Origin: Acidobacteriota bacterium
GTDB lineage: Bacteria > Acidobacteriota > Terriglobia > Acidiferrales > UBA7541
DNA: 64,000 bases
NCBI GenBank assembly: GCA_013289955.1
Contig: JABCYZ010000003.1
Coordinates: 1 to 64,000 of the forward strand
Reading direction: 5' to 3'
The notes below the pieces were generated by a model. That model saw only the letters and a program-made list of their open reading frames with translations, had not been told where the DNA came from and did no database searches. Positions 42,636 to 51,200 of the stretch are shown here, piece by piece (within the stretch, counting starts at the first letter, position 1; each line of letters starts with the position of its first letter). The position numbers were made by a program, and so were the translations under genes.

Positions 42636-43448
42636 ATGACTTTTACTGATTCCAAGCAACGCTTCTCCAATCGCGTGACCGACTATGTCCGCTATCGTCC
42701 CGGCTATCCCGTTGTCGTCCGGGATCTCCTCCGCGCCGAGTGCGGCTTGCGGCCCGGGCATCTCGTCGCCGACATCGGCTCCGGGACCGGTTTTCTGAGC
42801 GAACTGTTTCTCAAAAACGGCAACCGCGTCTTCGGCATCGAACCCAACGAAGAAATGCGCAAAGCCGGCGAGGAATATCTCGCCTCCTACGACGGCTTCG
42901 CCAGCATCATCGGCTCCGCCGAATCCACCACTCTCGATGACCGAAGCGTGGATCTTGTCACCGCCGGTCAGGCCTTCCACTGGTTTGACCAGGACGCCGC
43001 CCGCAAGGAATTTATCCGCATCCTCAAACCCGCTGGCTGGGTCGTGGTTGTCTGGAACGAGCGCCTTACCGACACCACTCCCTTTCTCCGCGACTACGAA
43101 GCCCTGCTTCGAAAGTTCGGCACCGACTACGCCGAAGTGAAGGAAAGCTATCCCCACGAGCAGCACATGCAGGCTTTTTTTGGCGCCAACTCTTTCGCCG
43201 GGCGCACGCTGCCGAATTTTCAGGATTTCGATTTCGACGGCCTCGCCGGACGCCTGCGCAGCAGCTCTTTCATCCCTGCGCCGGACAATCCCAATTTCGA
43301 GCCCATGATGGAGGAAGCGCAAAGACTTTTTGTTCGGCACAACCAGCTGGGCCGCGTGCGCCTTGAATATTTGACGCGCATCTATTTCGGACGCCTGAAC
43401 GCACAGCTGGATTCTCCGGCGGCCACGCCGGACTGGAACCTCGCATGA
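42636..43448 (+). CDS. SAM-dependent class I methyltransferase
   Basis: 270 residues. The SAM-binding motif I reads VADIGSGTGFLS, with motif II region VFGIEPNEEM and post-I motif IIGSAESTTL; the HWFDQDAARKEF segment after them is typical of the Methyltransf_11-like group that acts on small molecules. The C-terminal part is a substrate lid with no recognised specificity. It is inserted between pheS and pheT with about 90-bp flanks. Substrate unknown. Confidence 0.85.
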   Translation: MTFTDSKQRFSNRVTDYVRYRPGYPVVVRDLLRAECGLRPGHLVADIGSGTGFLSELFLKNGNRVFGIEPNEEMRKAGEEYLASYDGFASIIGSAESTTLDDRSVDLVTAGQAFHWFDQDAARKEFIRILKPAGWVVVVWNERLTDTTPFLRDYEALLRKFGTDYAEVKESYPHEQHMQAFFGANSFAGRTLPNFQDFDFDGLAGRLRSSSFIPAPDNPNFEPMMEEAQRLFVRHNQLGRVRLEYLTRIYFGRLNAQLDSPAATPDWNLA

Positions 43449-43537
43449 ACTCCGCCCAAAATCGCAGGAGAGTTTTCTTGAGCGCGGGTCTTCCGGACCG
43501 AACGGGGCTGGGTCTTCAAACGGAGCAAAGCTGACAA

Positions 43538-45643
43538 ATGAAGGTCATCTACAAGTGGCTGCAAGAATTCGTCGACGTCACGGCTTCGCCAGCCGATGTA
43601 GCCTCGCGACTGGCCCTTTCCGGCACGAACATCGGCAGCGTCGAAAACGGCCCGCACGGCGCCGTCATCGATGCCGAAGTCGGCTCGAATCGTCCGGATT
43701 GCCTGGCCCACTACGGCATCGCACGCGAACTGGGCGCCGTCTACAAGCTCCCGCTAAAGCCGATCTCTTCCAGGCCTGCGGAAGGCACGGCAAAGGCAGC
43801 GGAAGCCATAAAAGTCGAAATTCAATCTCCCGAACTCTGCGGCCGCTTCACCGCCCGCGTCATTCGCGGCGCAAAAATCCAGCCGTCGCCGAAATGGCTC
43901 AAGGACCGCCTCGAAGCCAGCGGCGTTGCCAGCATCAGCAACGCCGTCGATATCTCGAATTACGTCATGCTCGAGCTCGGCCATCCGCTTCACACCTACG
44001 ACTACGACAAAGTCCGCGATCACCAGATCGGCGTCCGCCGCGCAAAAGCCGGCGAAAAAATCCGGACGCTCGACGGGCTCGAGCGCACGCTCGACTCCTC
44101 GCTGTCGGTCGTCTACGATGGCGACCGCTCCCGCGCCGTCGGCATCGCCGGCATCATGGGCGGCGCCGACACGGAAATCTCCTTCTCCACGAAAAACATT
44201 CTCATCGAATGCGCCTGGTTTGAACCGATCGCCGTTCGCAAAGCCGCGCGCTCCCTCAAGCTTCACACGGAAGCCTCCACGCGCTTTGGCCGCGGCGTCG
44301 ATCCCGAAACAGCCGAACTCGCTTCGCGCCGCGCCGCCGAACTCATCCTCGAACTCGCCGGGGGGGAACTGCTCGAGGGCGTTGTGGACGTCTACCCCGG
44401 CAAACGCGCTCCGAAAAAAATCCAGCTGACGCGCGCGGAATTTCTTCGCGTCATGGGCGCGGACGTTCCCGACAGGGAAATCGAAGCCATCCTCAGCGCG
44501 CTTGGCTTCGCTCCCGTACGAGTCGGCGAGAATCGCGGTGCCCAAGGCTCGCTCCTGGCCGCGTGGGAATGCACGCAGCCAAGCTGGCGCGCGGAAGTCG
44601 AACGCGAAATCGACCTCATCGAAGAAGTCGCGCGCATCTACGGCCTCGATAAATTTCCCCCGCGCCTGCCCGCAGCCCGCCAGGGCGCCGAGCGCCTCGC
44701 AAAATTCGAACCGGAGCTGCGCGTCCGCGAACGCCTCATCGGACTCGGCTACCGCGAGATCCTCACCATTCCTCACGTGGCCGAGGAACGCGACGCGCTT
44801 TTCCGCCCCGAAGGCGTCACCCGGGCGCGACTCGCGAATCCGCTTTCCGAAGAAGCCAGCATCCTCCGTTCGAACGGCCTCGTCACCATGGCCGCGGCCC
44901 TTGAATGGAATCTCAACCACGGCCAGCGCAACGTGCGCCTCTTTGAAATCGGCCGCAGCTACCGCCTCCTCGGAAGCACGTCGCTCGAAACGCCCATCCT
45001 CACCATCGGCGCAACGGGCGAAGCCCGCGAAAAAGGCATCTATGACACCGCGCGCCAGTACGAATTCGCCGACCTCAAAGGCGACCTCGACGCCATCGGC
45101 GCCCTCGCCGGCGGCTTCCAGTGGCAGGAGGGCGGAGCCGCTTGGACGCACGCCGCGCGCCGCGGCACGGTCCATCTCGGCCGGAGCAATCCAGCGCCGC
45201 ATTCCGCTGCGCTTGGCGTGGCAGGACAGCTCGCGCGCCGCGTGGCGGACAAATTCAAATTGCGCCAGGATGTTTTTCTTGCGGAAATGGAACTCGATTC
45301 GTTGTACGAGGAGATTCGCCGGGAGAAGGAAGCGCGGCGTTACGAACCGCTTCCGCGTTTTCCGGCCGTCGAGCGCGATTTTTCCTTGCTGCTTGCCGAC
45401 GGCACTGCGTTTTCCGACGTGGTGAAAACGATTCGCTCACTCAGGATCGGCGAGATCACCTCCATCGAAGCCGCGGACCTGTTTCGCGGGAAAAATGTGC
45501 CCCCGGGAAAATATTCGCTCCTCGTGCGCGTCACATTTCAGAGCCGCGAAGCGACGCTGACGGATCGGCAGACGAGCGACTTCTCCCTGAAGATTGTATC
45601 CGCGCTGGAAGAGCAGCTAGGCGCGCGCCTCCGGGCGAGCTGA
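43538..45643 (+). CDS. pheT: phenylalanyl-tRNA synthetase beta subunit lacking the B2 domain
   Basis: Beta subunit of PheRS. It begins KVIYKWLQEFVDVTASPADVA (B1), then passes directly from ALSGTNIGSVENG to IDAEVGSNRPDCLAHYGIARE. The EMAPII-type tRNA-binding OB domain (about 100 residues with HPNADKL) that normally sits there is missing. The B3/B4 editing module (NAVDISNYVMLELGHPLHTYD), B5, the catalytic-like core (LEWNLNHGQRNVRLFEIGRSY) and the C-terminal ferredoxin-like anticodon-binding domain are present. Length 701 against about 790-800 agrees with the deletion. ATG 43538 is 90 bp after the methyltransferase. Confidence 0.94.
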   Translation: MKVIYKWLQEFVDVTASPADVASRLALSGTNIGSVENGPHGAVIDAEVGSNRPDCLAHYGIARELGAVYKLPLKPISSRPAEGTAKAAEAIKVEIQSPELCGRFTARVIRGAKIQPSPKWLKDRLEASGVASISNAVDISNYVMLELGHPLHTYDYDKVRDHQIGVRRAKAGEKIRTLDGLERTLDSSLSVVYDGDRSRAVGIAGIMGGADTEISFSTKNILIECAWFEPIAVRKAARSLKLHTEASTRFGRGVDPETAELASRRAAELILELAGGELLEGVVDVYPGKRAPKKIQLTRAEFLRVMGADVPDREIEAILSALGFAPVRVGENRGAQGSLLAAWECTQPSWRAEVEREIDLIEEVARIYGLDKFPPRLPAARQGAERLAKFEPELRVRERLIGLGYREILTIPHVAEERDALFRPEGVTRARLANPLSEEASILRSNGLVTMAAALEWNLNHGQRNVRLFEIGRSYRLLGSTSLETPILTIGATGEAREKGIYDTARQYEFADLKGDLDAIGALAGGFQWQEGGAAWTHAARRGTVHLGRSNPAPHSAALGVAGQLARRVADKFKLRQDVFLAEMELDSLYEEIRREKEARRYEPLPRFPAVERDFSLLLADGTAFSDVVKTIRSLRIGEITSIEAADLFRGKNVPPGKYSLLVRVTFQSREATLTDRQTSDFSLKIVSALEEQLGARLRAS

Positions 45644-45696
45644 AAACCCGAGTTGCTTGTTTTCGTCCGCGCCACGGTGCGCTACAATCCGGAGCC

Positions 45697-45987
45697 ATGA
45701 GCAGTCCCGTAAAAGTCGAGATATTCGGACAGATATACGCGATTCGCGGCGAACTGGACGAAGCCTATGTCCACAGGCTGGCGCGGTATGTCGACGAAAA
45801 GATGCAGGCGATTGCGCTAGCCACGGCAACGGTGGACACGCAAAAAGTCGCTGTGCTCGCCGCGCTGGCCATCGCCGACGAACTCCACAGCTCGGAGAAA
45901 GAGCGCGGGGATCGCGAAGAATTGATGCGCGAACAAGCCGAGCGCTGCCTGACTCTGGTCGAGCGCGCTTTGAAACAAACTGCCTGA
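45697..45987 (+). CDS. zapA: cell division protein ZapA
   Basis: 96 residues. VKVEIFGQIYAIRG with LARYVDEKMQAIA and the later ALAIADELHSSEKERG is the ZapA signature: an N-terminal strand followed by a coiled coil. It stabilises FtsZ bundles at mid-cell. ATG 45697 has GGAG three bases upstream, close but usable. The location after pheT is conserved in several bacterial phyla. Confidence 0.93.
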   Translation: MSSPVKVEIFGQIYAIRGELDEAYVHRLARYVDEKMQAIALATATVDTQKVAVLAALAIADELHSSEKERGDREELMREQAERCLTLVERALKQTA

Positions 45988-46001
45988 TCTGGTTTTCCCT
46001 T

Positions 46002-46128
46002 CCGGGTTTGACCCTCGCTGAGATCTCTGCGCTTTGAAAAAACGGAGAAAGGTTTCTCTCTTCCGGGGCCGGCACGTTTCCGGGGAGCAAAGCGGAAAGA
46101 AAAAACGCCGGCCTGGCTCCGAACCTGG
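46002..46128 (+). ncRNA. possible structured RNA downstream of zapA (6S-like position)
   Basis: CCGGGTTTG (46002-46010) can close with CGAACCTGG (46120-46128), and inside it CGCTTTG (46030-46036) can pair with CAAAGCG (46088-46094), leaving long interior loops. This resembles an elongated hairpin with bulges, and 6S RNA often lies after zapA. A competing GGCCGG/CCGGCC hairpin within the region weakens the case. No primary-sequence match was made. Confidence 0.25.
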
Positions 46129-46130
46129 TT

Positions 46131-47126
46131 TCATTGGCTCCAGCTTGTGGGAGTGCGGATCCAGCGGTGGGTGCGGAGTTCGGCGTGGAGGGCCGGGGGC
46201 AGCGGGCCTTTGGCGCTGGCGGCCGTGTTGGCTTCGACGTTACGGATTTTGCGCATGCCGGGGATGATGGTGCTGACGTCCTGGTTGTTGAGGATGAAGC
46301 GCAGCGCCATCTCGGGCATGGTCATGCCGTCCTCGAGGAGAGGCTTGAGGGCATCGGCGTGTTCCACACTGGACTTGAGATTCTCGGCGACGAAATACGT
46401 GCTGCGCCAATCGTTTTTGGGCCAGGTGCTCCCGAGCGTGAGTGTTCCGGTGAGCGAGCCTTCATCGAATGGGACGCGTGCGATGACGGCGACGTCTTTT
46501 TGGCGGCACGCGGGAAAAAGCTCGTCCTCGGGATTCTGGTCGAAGATGTTGTAGATGACCTGGATGGCGTCGACGTAGCCTTCCTGGACAGCACGGATGC
46601 CGTTCCACGGTTCCCAGCGATTGAGGCTGATGCCGACGGCGCGGACCTTGCCGCTGCTCCGCAGGCTTTCGATGGCGCGGGGGAGCCGCTCTTCGTCGAG
46701 CCACTTGTCTTCCCAGGTATGAAACTGGATGAGGTCGAGAGTTTCGACTCCGATGTTGGCGAGACTCTTTTCGACGTACTCGACGATGTACTCGGGCGGA
46801 AAACAATCGTCGAGAGAAAATTCGCGGCGGCTGGGCCAGCGGCGGTTTTTCGGCGGAATTTTTGTGGCCACGTAAAGTTTTTTGTCGGGTCCGCCGACGG
46901 CGGCGTTGCCCTGGTTGGCGCGAAGAATTTTTCCGAGCAGCTCTTCGCTGTGGCCGTCACCATAGGCCCAGGCGGTGTCAAAAAAGTTGCAGCCCAGATC
47001 GACGGAACGCTGCAGCGAGGCGAGCGACTCTTTATCTTCCGAGCCTGTCCAGCCGGCCATGCCCCACATGCCGTAACCAAGCTCGCTGACGTTCCATCCG
47101 GTGCGGCCAAATCTGCGGTAGTGCAT
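46131..47126 (-). CDS. aldo/keto reductase
   Basis: 331 residues with the (beta/alpha)8 aldo-keto reductase motifs: LGYGMWGMAGW, CNFFDTAWAYGDGHSEELLGK (Asp and Tyr of the catalytic tetrad), LYVATKIPP (Lys) and LIQFHTWEDKW (His), and the C-terminal coenzyme region LRFILNNQDVSTIIPGMR. NADPH-dependent carbonyl reductase; substrate unknown. The ATG has GAGAGAG upstream. It is monocistronic, converging on zapA. Confidence 0.9.
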   Translation of the reverse strand: MHYRRFGRTGWNVSELGYGMWGMAGWTGSEDKESLASLQRSVDLGCNFFDTAWAYGDGHSEELLGKILRANQGNAAVGGPDKKLYVATKIPPKNRRWPSRREFSLDDCFPPEYIVEYVEKSLANIGVETLDLIQFHTWEDKWLDEERLPRAIESLRSSGKVRAVGISLNRWEPWNGIRAVQEGYVDAIQVIYNIFDQNPEDELFPACRQKDVAVIARVPFDEGSLTGTLTLGSTWPKNDWRSTYFVAENLKSSVEHADALKPLLEDGMTMPEMALRFILNNQDVSTIIPGMRKIRNVEANTAASAKGPLPPALHAELRTHRWIRTPTSWSQ

Positions 47127-47278
47127 CTCTCTCTGCCTCCTTGTCTAGGAGCGCACATTATACGGGGAAAGAAAAGGGAGTGGTGGGTAGTGAAAGGCCC
47201 GGCTCCTGGATCGAGATTTAAAGACAAAGGCAGATCTCTCGCTCGAGCCGGCATGACCCACCGGGGACAGGCGCGGGG

Positions 47279-49081
47279 TTAGTAGCGCCAGGAAGTGGTG
47301 TCAGCACCCGCTGGCGCGGATTGGAGCATGTGCGCGGCGGATTCTTTTAGCACGCGTTGCGTGAAGGTCAGGCCGCCTTCGCGGGTGGTGCTGCCCGGGG
47401 GGCCGGTGTAGCAGTGGGGTTGGTCGACGCCGTAGTCGAAGGTGGCGTCGGAGTGGGGATTTGTGGTGCCCTCGAGCGCGTGCTGCATCAGGTGGACCGC
47501 GCCATCGAGGAAGAAGGTGTCGGCGGTGCCTACCATTACGTGGAGTTTGCCCTGGAGTTTGGGGCCGAGCGTTTTCCAGTCGCGCTCGAGGATGGCGGTG
47601 AGGTCGTAGTGTTCGCGCCAGTAGGCGGCGACTTCTTTATTGATTGCGCCGGTGCGTTGATTCCAGATTTCGGCGGGGTAGCCATCGGGCCCGGCGGGGC
47701 TGAAGACGGCTTGCCAGATGTCCCATTGCTCGCCGGAGCGGCCGTGAGTGCCGAGGACGAGTTCCCAGCGGTTGGTGCCTTCGGTGGTGGCCAGGATGAT
47801 GCCGGGCGGAGTGCGCATTTCGGATTGCGCGATGCGGCCGAAGGGGCCGATGGTCCAGTAGGCGTTGGGATCGTCATAGACATTGACGGTCTGGTAGGCG
47901 TGGAAGTCGACGGGATCGGGGCAGGCTCCGTAGGCGCCGTTGAAGTCGTCGGGGTAGAAGATTTGCGTGGCGAGAGTTTCCCAGCCGCCGGTCGAACCTC
48001 CGTAGACGGCGCGGGCCCAGCCCTGGCCGATGCCGCGGAACTGTTTTTCGATGGCGGGGATGAGTTCGCGATTGATGGCTTCGCCGTAGGGGCCGACGTT
48101 GGCGGAGTCGACGGCGTAGGAGTCGTCGTAGTAGGGATTGGCGTGCTGGACAAGGAGAAGGATCATGCGGGGGAGCTTACCGGTCGTCCAGTCCTGGTAA
48201 AACCTGTATTGGGACTGGGCGCGATCGAGTGCATAGCCGGTCATGCCGGGGTCGGGAGGGGTGGTGCGGAAACCGGTGAAGTCGTGAGGGAAATGGCCGT
48301 GATCGAGGAGAAGGGGATAGTGGGCGCTCGGATGGGTGGACCAGCCTTCGGGCAGGACGACGATGGCGCCGAGATACATCGGACGGCCCCAGAATTTTGT
48401 GAGGGCCGGGCTTTCGATTTTGATGTGCTTGACCCATTCGGTGTCTTTCGCGGGCTCGATGGGCGGGACGATTTTGGAGAGATGGATTTGGATGACGGGC
48501 GCGCTGGCGGCGGGGTCGATGCGGATTTTTTCGGGGACGCTATAGAAATTTCCGGGTTTGGAGTCCCAGTGCTGGCCTTCGCCTTCGTCCATGGGGAGCT
48601 TTACGGTGTGGCCGTCGGCGCGGTGGAACGTAGTGTATTTGTTAAAGACGCCTTGGACCCAGTAGTCGCCGGCGGGGAGATCGCGGAAGCTGGCCGTGGG
48701 GTAGCCGAGGGCGTCATCGGAGATGATGGCGTTTTGGCCGGGGGGGAGGGCGTCGACGTCGGCGCCGAAAACTTGCTGCGACTGGACTTCGACTTCAAGA
48801 ATTTGCGTGCGAGGCTCGGGATCGTCTTTGGTGGAGATGACGACGTAGACGCGGCCATCGAGAGGAGTGGAGCTGAGTTTCGAATCGAAGGAGATGGCGA
48901 AACGCGGTTGCGGGGCGGAATTTCTTAGGGGCGCCGATTGCGGAGCGGCTTTCAGAATCAGAGGCGACGCGAATAACGCTACGAGCGCCGTGAACGACAG
49001 AACCGCGTGAACGCGGAATCTGCCGGCAAGAATGCCCGAAGTTTTCAGCCTGGTGATTAAGACCTTTGAAGCATAGGGCAT
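47279..49081 (-). CDS. exported esterase-like protein with N-terminal Ig-like domain
   Basis: 600 residues. A signal segment (AVLSFTALVALFASPLILKAA) is followed by a beta-rich N-terminal region (about residues 55-220) and an alpha/beta hydrolase: FWGRPMYLGAIVVLPEGW, the Ser nucleophile in YGGSTGGWET, and a possible catalytic His in VDQPHCYTG. The design resembles esterase-D/enterochelin-esterase-type exported enzymes with a preceding sandwich domain. AAGGAA precedes the ATG. 48% of residues near the C-terminus remain unassigned; substrate unknown. Confidence 0.75.
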   Translation of the reverse strand: MPYASKVLITRLKTSGILAGRFRVHAVLSFTALVALFASPLILKAAPQSAPLRNSAPQPRFAISFDSKLSSTPLDGRVYVVISTKDDPEPRTQILEVEVQSQQVFGADVDALPPGQNAIISDDALGYPTASFRDLPAGDYWVQGVFNKYTTFHRADGHTVKLPMDEGEGQHWDSKPGNFYSVPEKIRIDPAASAPVIQIHLSKIVPPIEPAKDTEWVKHIKIESPALTKFWGRPMYLGAIVVLPEGWSTHPSAHYPLLLDHGHFPHDFTGFRTTPPDPGMTGYALDRAQSQYRFYQDWTTGKLPRMILLLVQHANPYYDDSYAVDSANVGPYGEAINRELIPAIEKQFRGIGQGWARAVYGGSTGGWETLATQIFYPDDFNGAYGACPDPVDFHAYQTVNVYDDPNAYWTIGPFGRIAQSEMRTPPGIILATTEGTNRWELVLGTHGRSGEQWDIWQAVFSPAGPDGYPAEIWNQRTGAINKEVAAYWREHYDLTAILERDWKTLGPKLQGKLHVMVGTADTFFLDGAVHLMQHALEGTTNPHSDATFDYGVDQPHCYTGPPGSTTREGGLTFTQRVLKESAAHMLQSAPAGADTTSWRY

Positions 49082-49196
49082 CTAGATTTTCCTTCGCGAA
49101 ATGTGGATTAGGTTATCGGAGCCGAGCCATTGTAGCGGAGAGTTGGGGGAAAGTCTGCCGGGGGCGACGCGGCCGGAGAGAAGAGACGAGAAATAC

Positions 49197-49214
49197 GCGG
49201 GGCGGAAGCCCCGC
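49197..49214 (-). terminator. hairpin after the DUF2934 gene
   Basis: GCGGGGC-TTCC-GCCCCGC on the minus strand is a perfect 7-bp stem, followed by GTATTTCTCGTCTCTT. It lies 44 bp after the DUF2934 stop and may be its terminator, though the T-run is weak; the same kind of palindrome is common as an intergenic repeat. Confidence 0.4.
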
Positions 49215-49257
49215 CTCTAGAAAGCGGTGGACGCACAGGGCAAGTGGACGGGTGAGC

Positions 49258-49476
49258 CTAGGCCGCTGCGACAGCGGTTTTCTTCGTGGTTTTGCGGGAC
49301 TTCTCGAGAAGTTCGCGCTCGGCGCGGACCCAGTCTTCGAGCGGATTGCCGGGAGCGCCCTGGCGTTCGAGATAAATTTCATAGGCGCGCTCGGCGATCT
49401 TTTCCTGGGGGGAAAGTTTTCTGGCGGAGGGGGATTTACTTTTCACCGGTGAACCATTTCCGTTTGTTCTTGCCAT
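49258..49476 (-). CDS. DUF2934 domain protein
   Basis: 72 residues. The conserved stretch IAERAYEIYLERQGAPGNPLEDWVRAERELL is the DUF2934 signature, a short helical domain frequent in this phylum and of unknown function. The lysine/serine-rich ends are disordered. ATG 49476 is preferred because GAGGAG lies three bases upstream; the frame is open for 17 more codons upstream. Probably monocistronic. Confidence 0.88.
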   Translation of the reverse strand: MARTNGNGSPVKSKSPSARKLSPQEKIAERAYEIYLERQGAPGNPLEDWVRAERELLEKSRKTTKKTAVAAA

Positions 49477-49853
49477 AAGCTCCTCGTTCAGGCCGTGACC
49501 TGCGGCCCTTTGATTCCAGCCTTTCAAGAAATCCAGGCCGCGTGCAGCCAGATCAAAGATTTAAAAGCGGCTCGAAGCGGGTCGGGAGCTTCGAGCGAAT
49601 GCGCATCTATTATGAGAGCGAATGGGGGCGGGAAGGTAAACGAAATTTAAATGGAGAGTATCGAATTCCGCAATAATCATGGACAGAGAAGGAAGAGAGA
49701 ATGGAAGCTGCTTGTCGGGTGAAGGGGGCGGGCGTATGCTTGCCGGCGGAATTGGGCAGCGGTTCGAGAAGGAAGTGGAGACGGGTCAGGAGAGCAAGAC
49801 CGCGGGGCTAACGCCCTCGGCTCGAGAATGCGGAGAGAAAAAGGCGGGAGGGA
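49477..49853. other. intergenic, no gene
   Basis: About 380 bp between the divergent DUF2934 and DinB-like genes. I see short A+T-rich segments near 49560 and 49650-49680 that could carry promoters for both sides, and a GGGCTAACGCCC palindrome near 49806, but no coding frame. Confidence 0.5.
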
Positions 49854-50411
49854 ATGATGATGAAGCGAATGGGATCGGTCGCAGCGGCGCTGCTTTTGGC
49901 GGGAGTGGCTTCGGCGGCGCAGGATGCGGCTCCGGCTGCGCCGGTGGCTAATCCGGTAAGCAGTACGGTGAAAACGCAGCTTATGCGTTACGCGAAAATC
50001 ATGGTGGCGGCGGCGGACGCGATGCCGGCGGAGAAGTTTGCTTATAAACCGACGCCGGAGATGAACACGTTTGCGCACCTGACCGTGCACATTACGATGG
50101 CGAACAATCTTCTGTGTTCGAAGATTTCCGGACAGGCGGCGCCGGACGTGAAACTTGAAGATACGGACGGGAAGGACAAGCTGGTCGGGGCGTTGAAAGC
50201 CTCGTTCGAGTTTTGCACGACAGCATTAGCGGGTGTGGACGATTCGAAGCTGAGCGACTCGTTAACTTTATTCGGAACTCGGCAGACCTCGCGGGCCGGG
50301 GCGCTGATTACCCTGAGCGATGACTGGTACGACCACTACGGCACGCAAGCCGTGTATTTGCGCTTGAACGGAATACTGCCGCCGACAGCGCAGCCAGCGC
50401 CCGGAAAGTAA
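49854..50411 (+). CDS. exported DinB-like protein
   Basis: 185 residues with a signal peptide (SVAAALLLAGVASAAQ). The mature part matches DinB/YfiT four-helix proteins: MPAEKFAYKPTPEMNTFAHLTVHI and the later LSDDWYDHYGTQAVYLRLNGI, including conserved His residues for a metal site. GGGAGG precedes three consecutive ATG codons; ATG 49857 or 49860 are equally plausible. DinB proteins are metal-dependent thiol-transfer enzymes in general; this one is probably periplasmic, which is common for the family in this phylum. Confidence 0.82.
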   Translation: MMMKRMGSVAAALLLAGVASAAQDAAPAAPVANPVSSTVKTQLMRYAKIMVAAADAMPAEKFAYKPTPEMNTFAHLTVHITMANNLLCSKISGQAAPDVKLEDTDGKDKLVGALKASFEFCTTALAGVDDSKLSDSLTLFGTRQTSRAGALITLSDDWYDHYGTQAVYLRLNGILPPTAQPAPGK

Positions 50412-50783
50412 AGGGATTCTCCCTGAAACGGCGGACGGAAATCCAGGCATGTCACGAGCGACCGGGGGCCTCTCAGAGGTGCGGAGACGCGCGGGCCTTC
50501 ATCTCAACATGAAACAGGGTGTTCCGAGGCCGTTGAGAAAACGGGTTTGAGAACCTGGCTTTTGGCAACCTGGGCCGCGCGAAGAGCGTAGTTCTTGATT
50601 TTATAAATACAATATTTTCAATAGCTTATAACCGTCGCGCGGGATCCGGTGCGGGATTGGTACGGTTCTCGAAAAAAGGCGGAAGGTTGGTTAGAGGACT
50701 GCAAGTTTAGTGCGGCAAAGGAAGAGGCAATGGTGTGGGTGGTCCCAGAGCCGAGTTCCATACCACTGCTTTAAGGCCGCGCG
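50412..50783. other. intergenic with an A+T-rich promoter-like segment, no gene
   Basis: About 370 bp without a gene. A striking A+T-rich stretch spans 50592-50631 (TTGATTTTATAAATACAAT within otherwise G+C-rich DNA). It is the likely promoter or UP-element of the TonB-like gene, or an A+T-rich operator. The rest is unremarkable. Confidence 0.5.
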
Positions 50784-51122
50784 ATGACAAAACGTGAACA
50801 GAGGAAGCGATACGCCACGGTATGCGGGTGGCTGCTTTTGGGAGCTTTTTGCCTGACGCCAGCCCGGGCGCAGGACACGGAACGCAAGGTTTTGAAGAAG
50901 GTAGAAGCGCAGTATCCTTCGATTCTGAAGCGAAGGGGCATCGGCGGGACGGTGCGCCTGAAGGTGTCCATTCACGCGGATGGAAGCGTCAAGGATGTTG
51001 AAGTGCTCGGCGGCAACCCGGCTCTGGCGGATTCCGCGGAGAAAGCGGTGCGCCAGTGGAAATTTGCGCCCGGTAACGAGAGCACGATCACGGTGGCGGT
51101 TACCTTCGATCCGAATTCCTGA
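50784..51122 (+). CDS. short exported TonB C-terminal domain protein
   Basis: 112 residues with a signal peptide (CGWLLLGAFCLTPARAQ). The mature protein is only the TonB C-terminal fold: YPSILKRRGIGGTVRLKVSI, then DGSVKDVEVLGGNPALADSAEKAVRQWKF. There is no membrane anchor nor Pro-rich linker, so it cannot itself couple to ExbB/D; it may be a soluble periplasmic TonB-like partner. It is located next to the efflux pump and upstream of two TonB-dependent receptors. Confidence 0.85.
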   Translation: MTKREQRKRYATVCGWLLLGAFCLTPARAQDTERKVLKKVEAQYPSILKRRGIGGTVRLKVSIHADGSVKDVEVLGGNPALADSAEKAVRQWKFAPGNESTITVAVTFDPNS

Positions 51123-51200
51123 GCGAGCCTGTTCCTTCCTTCGAGAATTCCTGGTCCTTTAAATTCCTCAAAATTGTCATGGTCTCTTTGTGCTCGCGCC

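Noticed and set aside
43754..45202. 482-codon open frame antisense to pheT
   Set aside because: It is an exact antisense shadow of pheT's conserved coding sequence and has no family resemblance; long antisense frames are expected at this G+C.
47357..48928. 523-codon plus-strand frame with glycine/valine/aspartate-rich protein
   Set aside because: Antisense to the exported esterase gene; its composition is the reverse-strand reflection of a G+C-rich gene.
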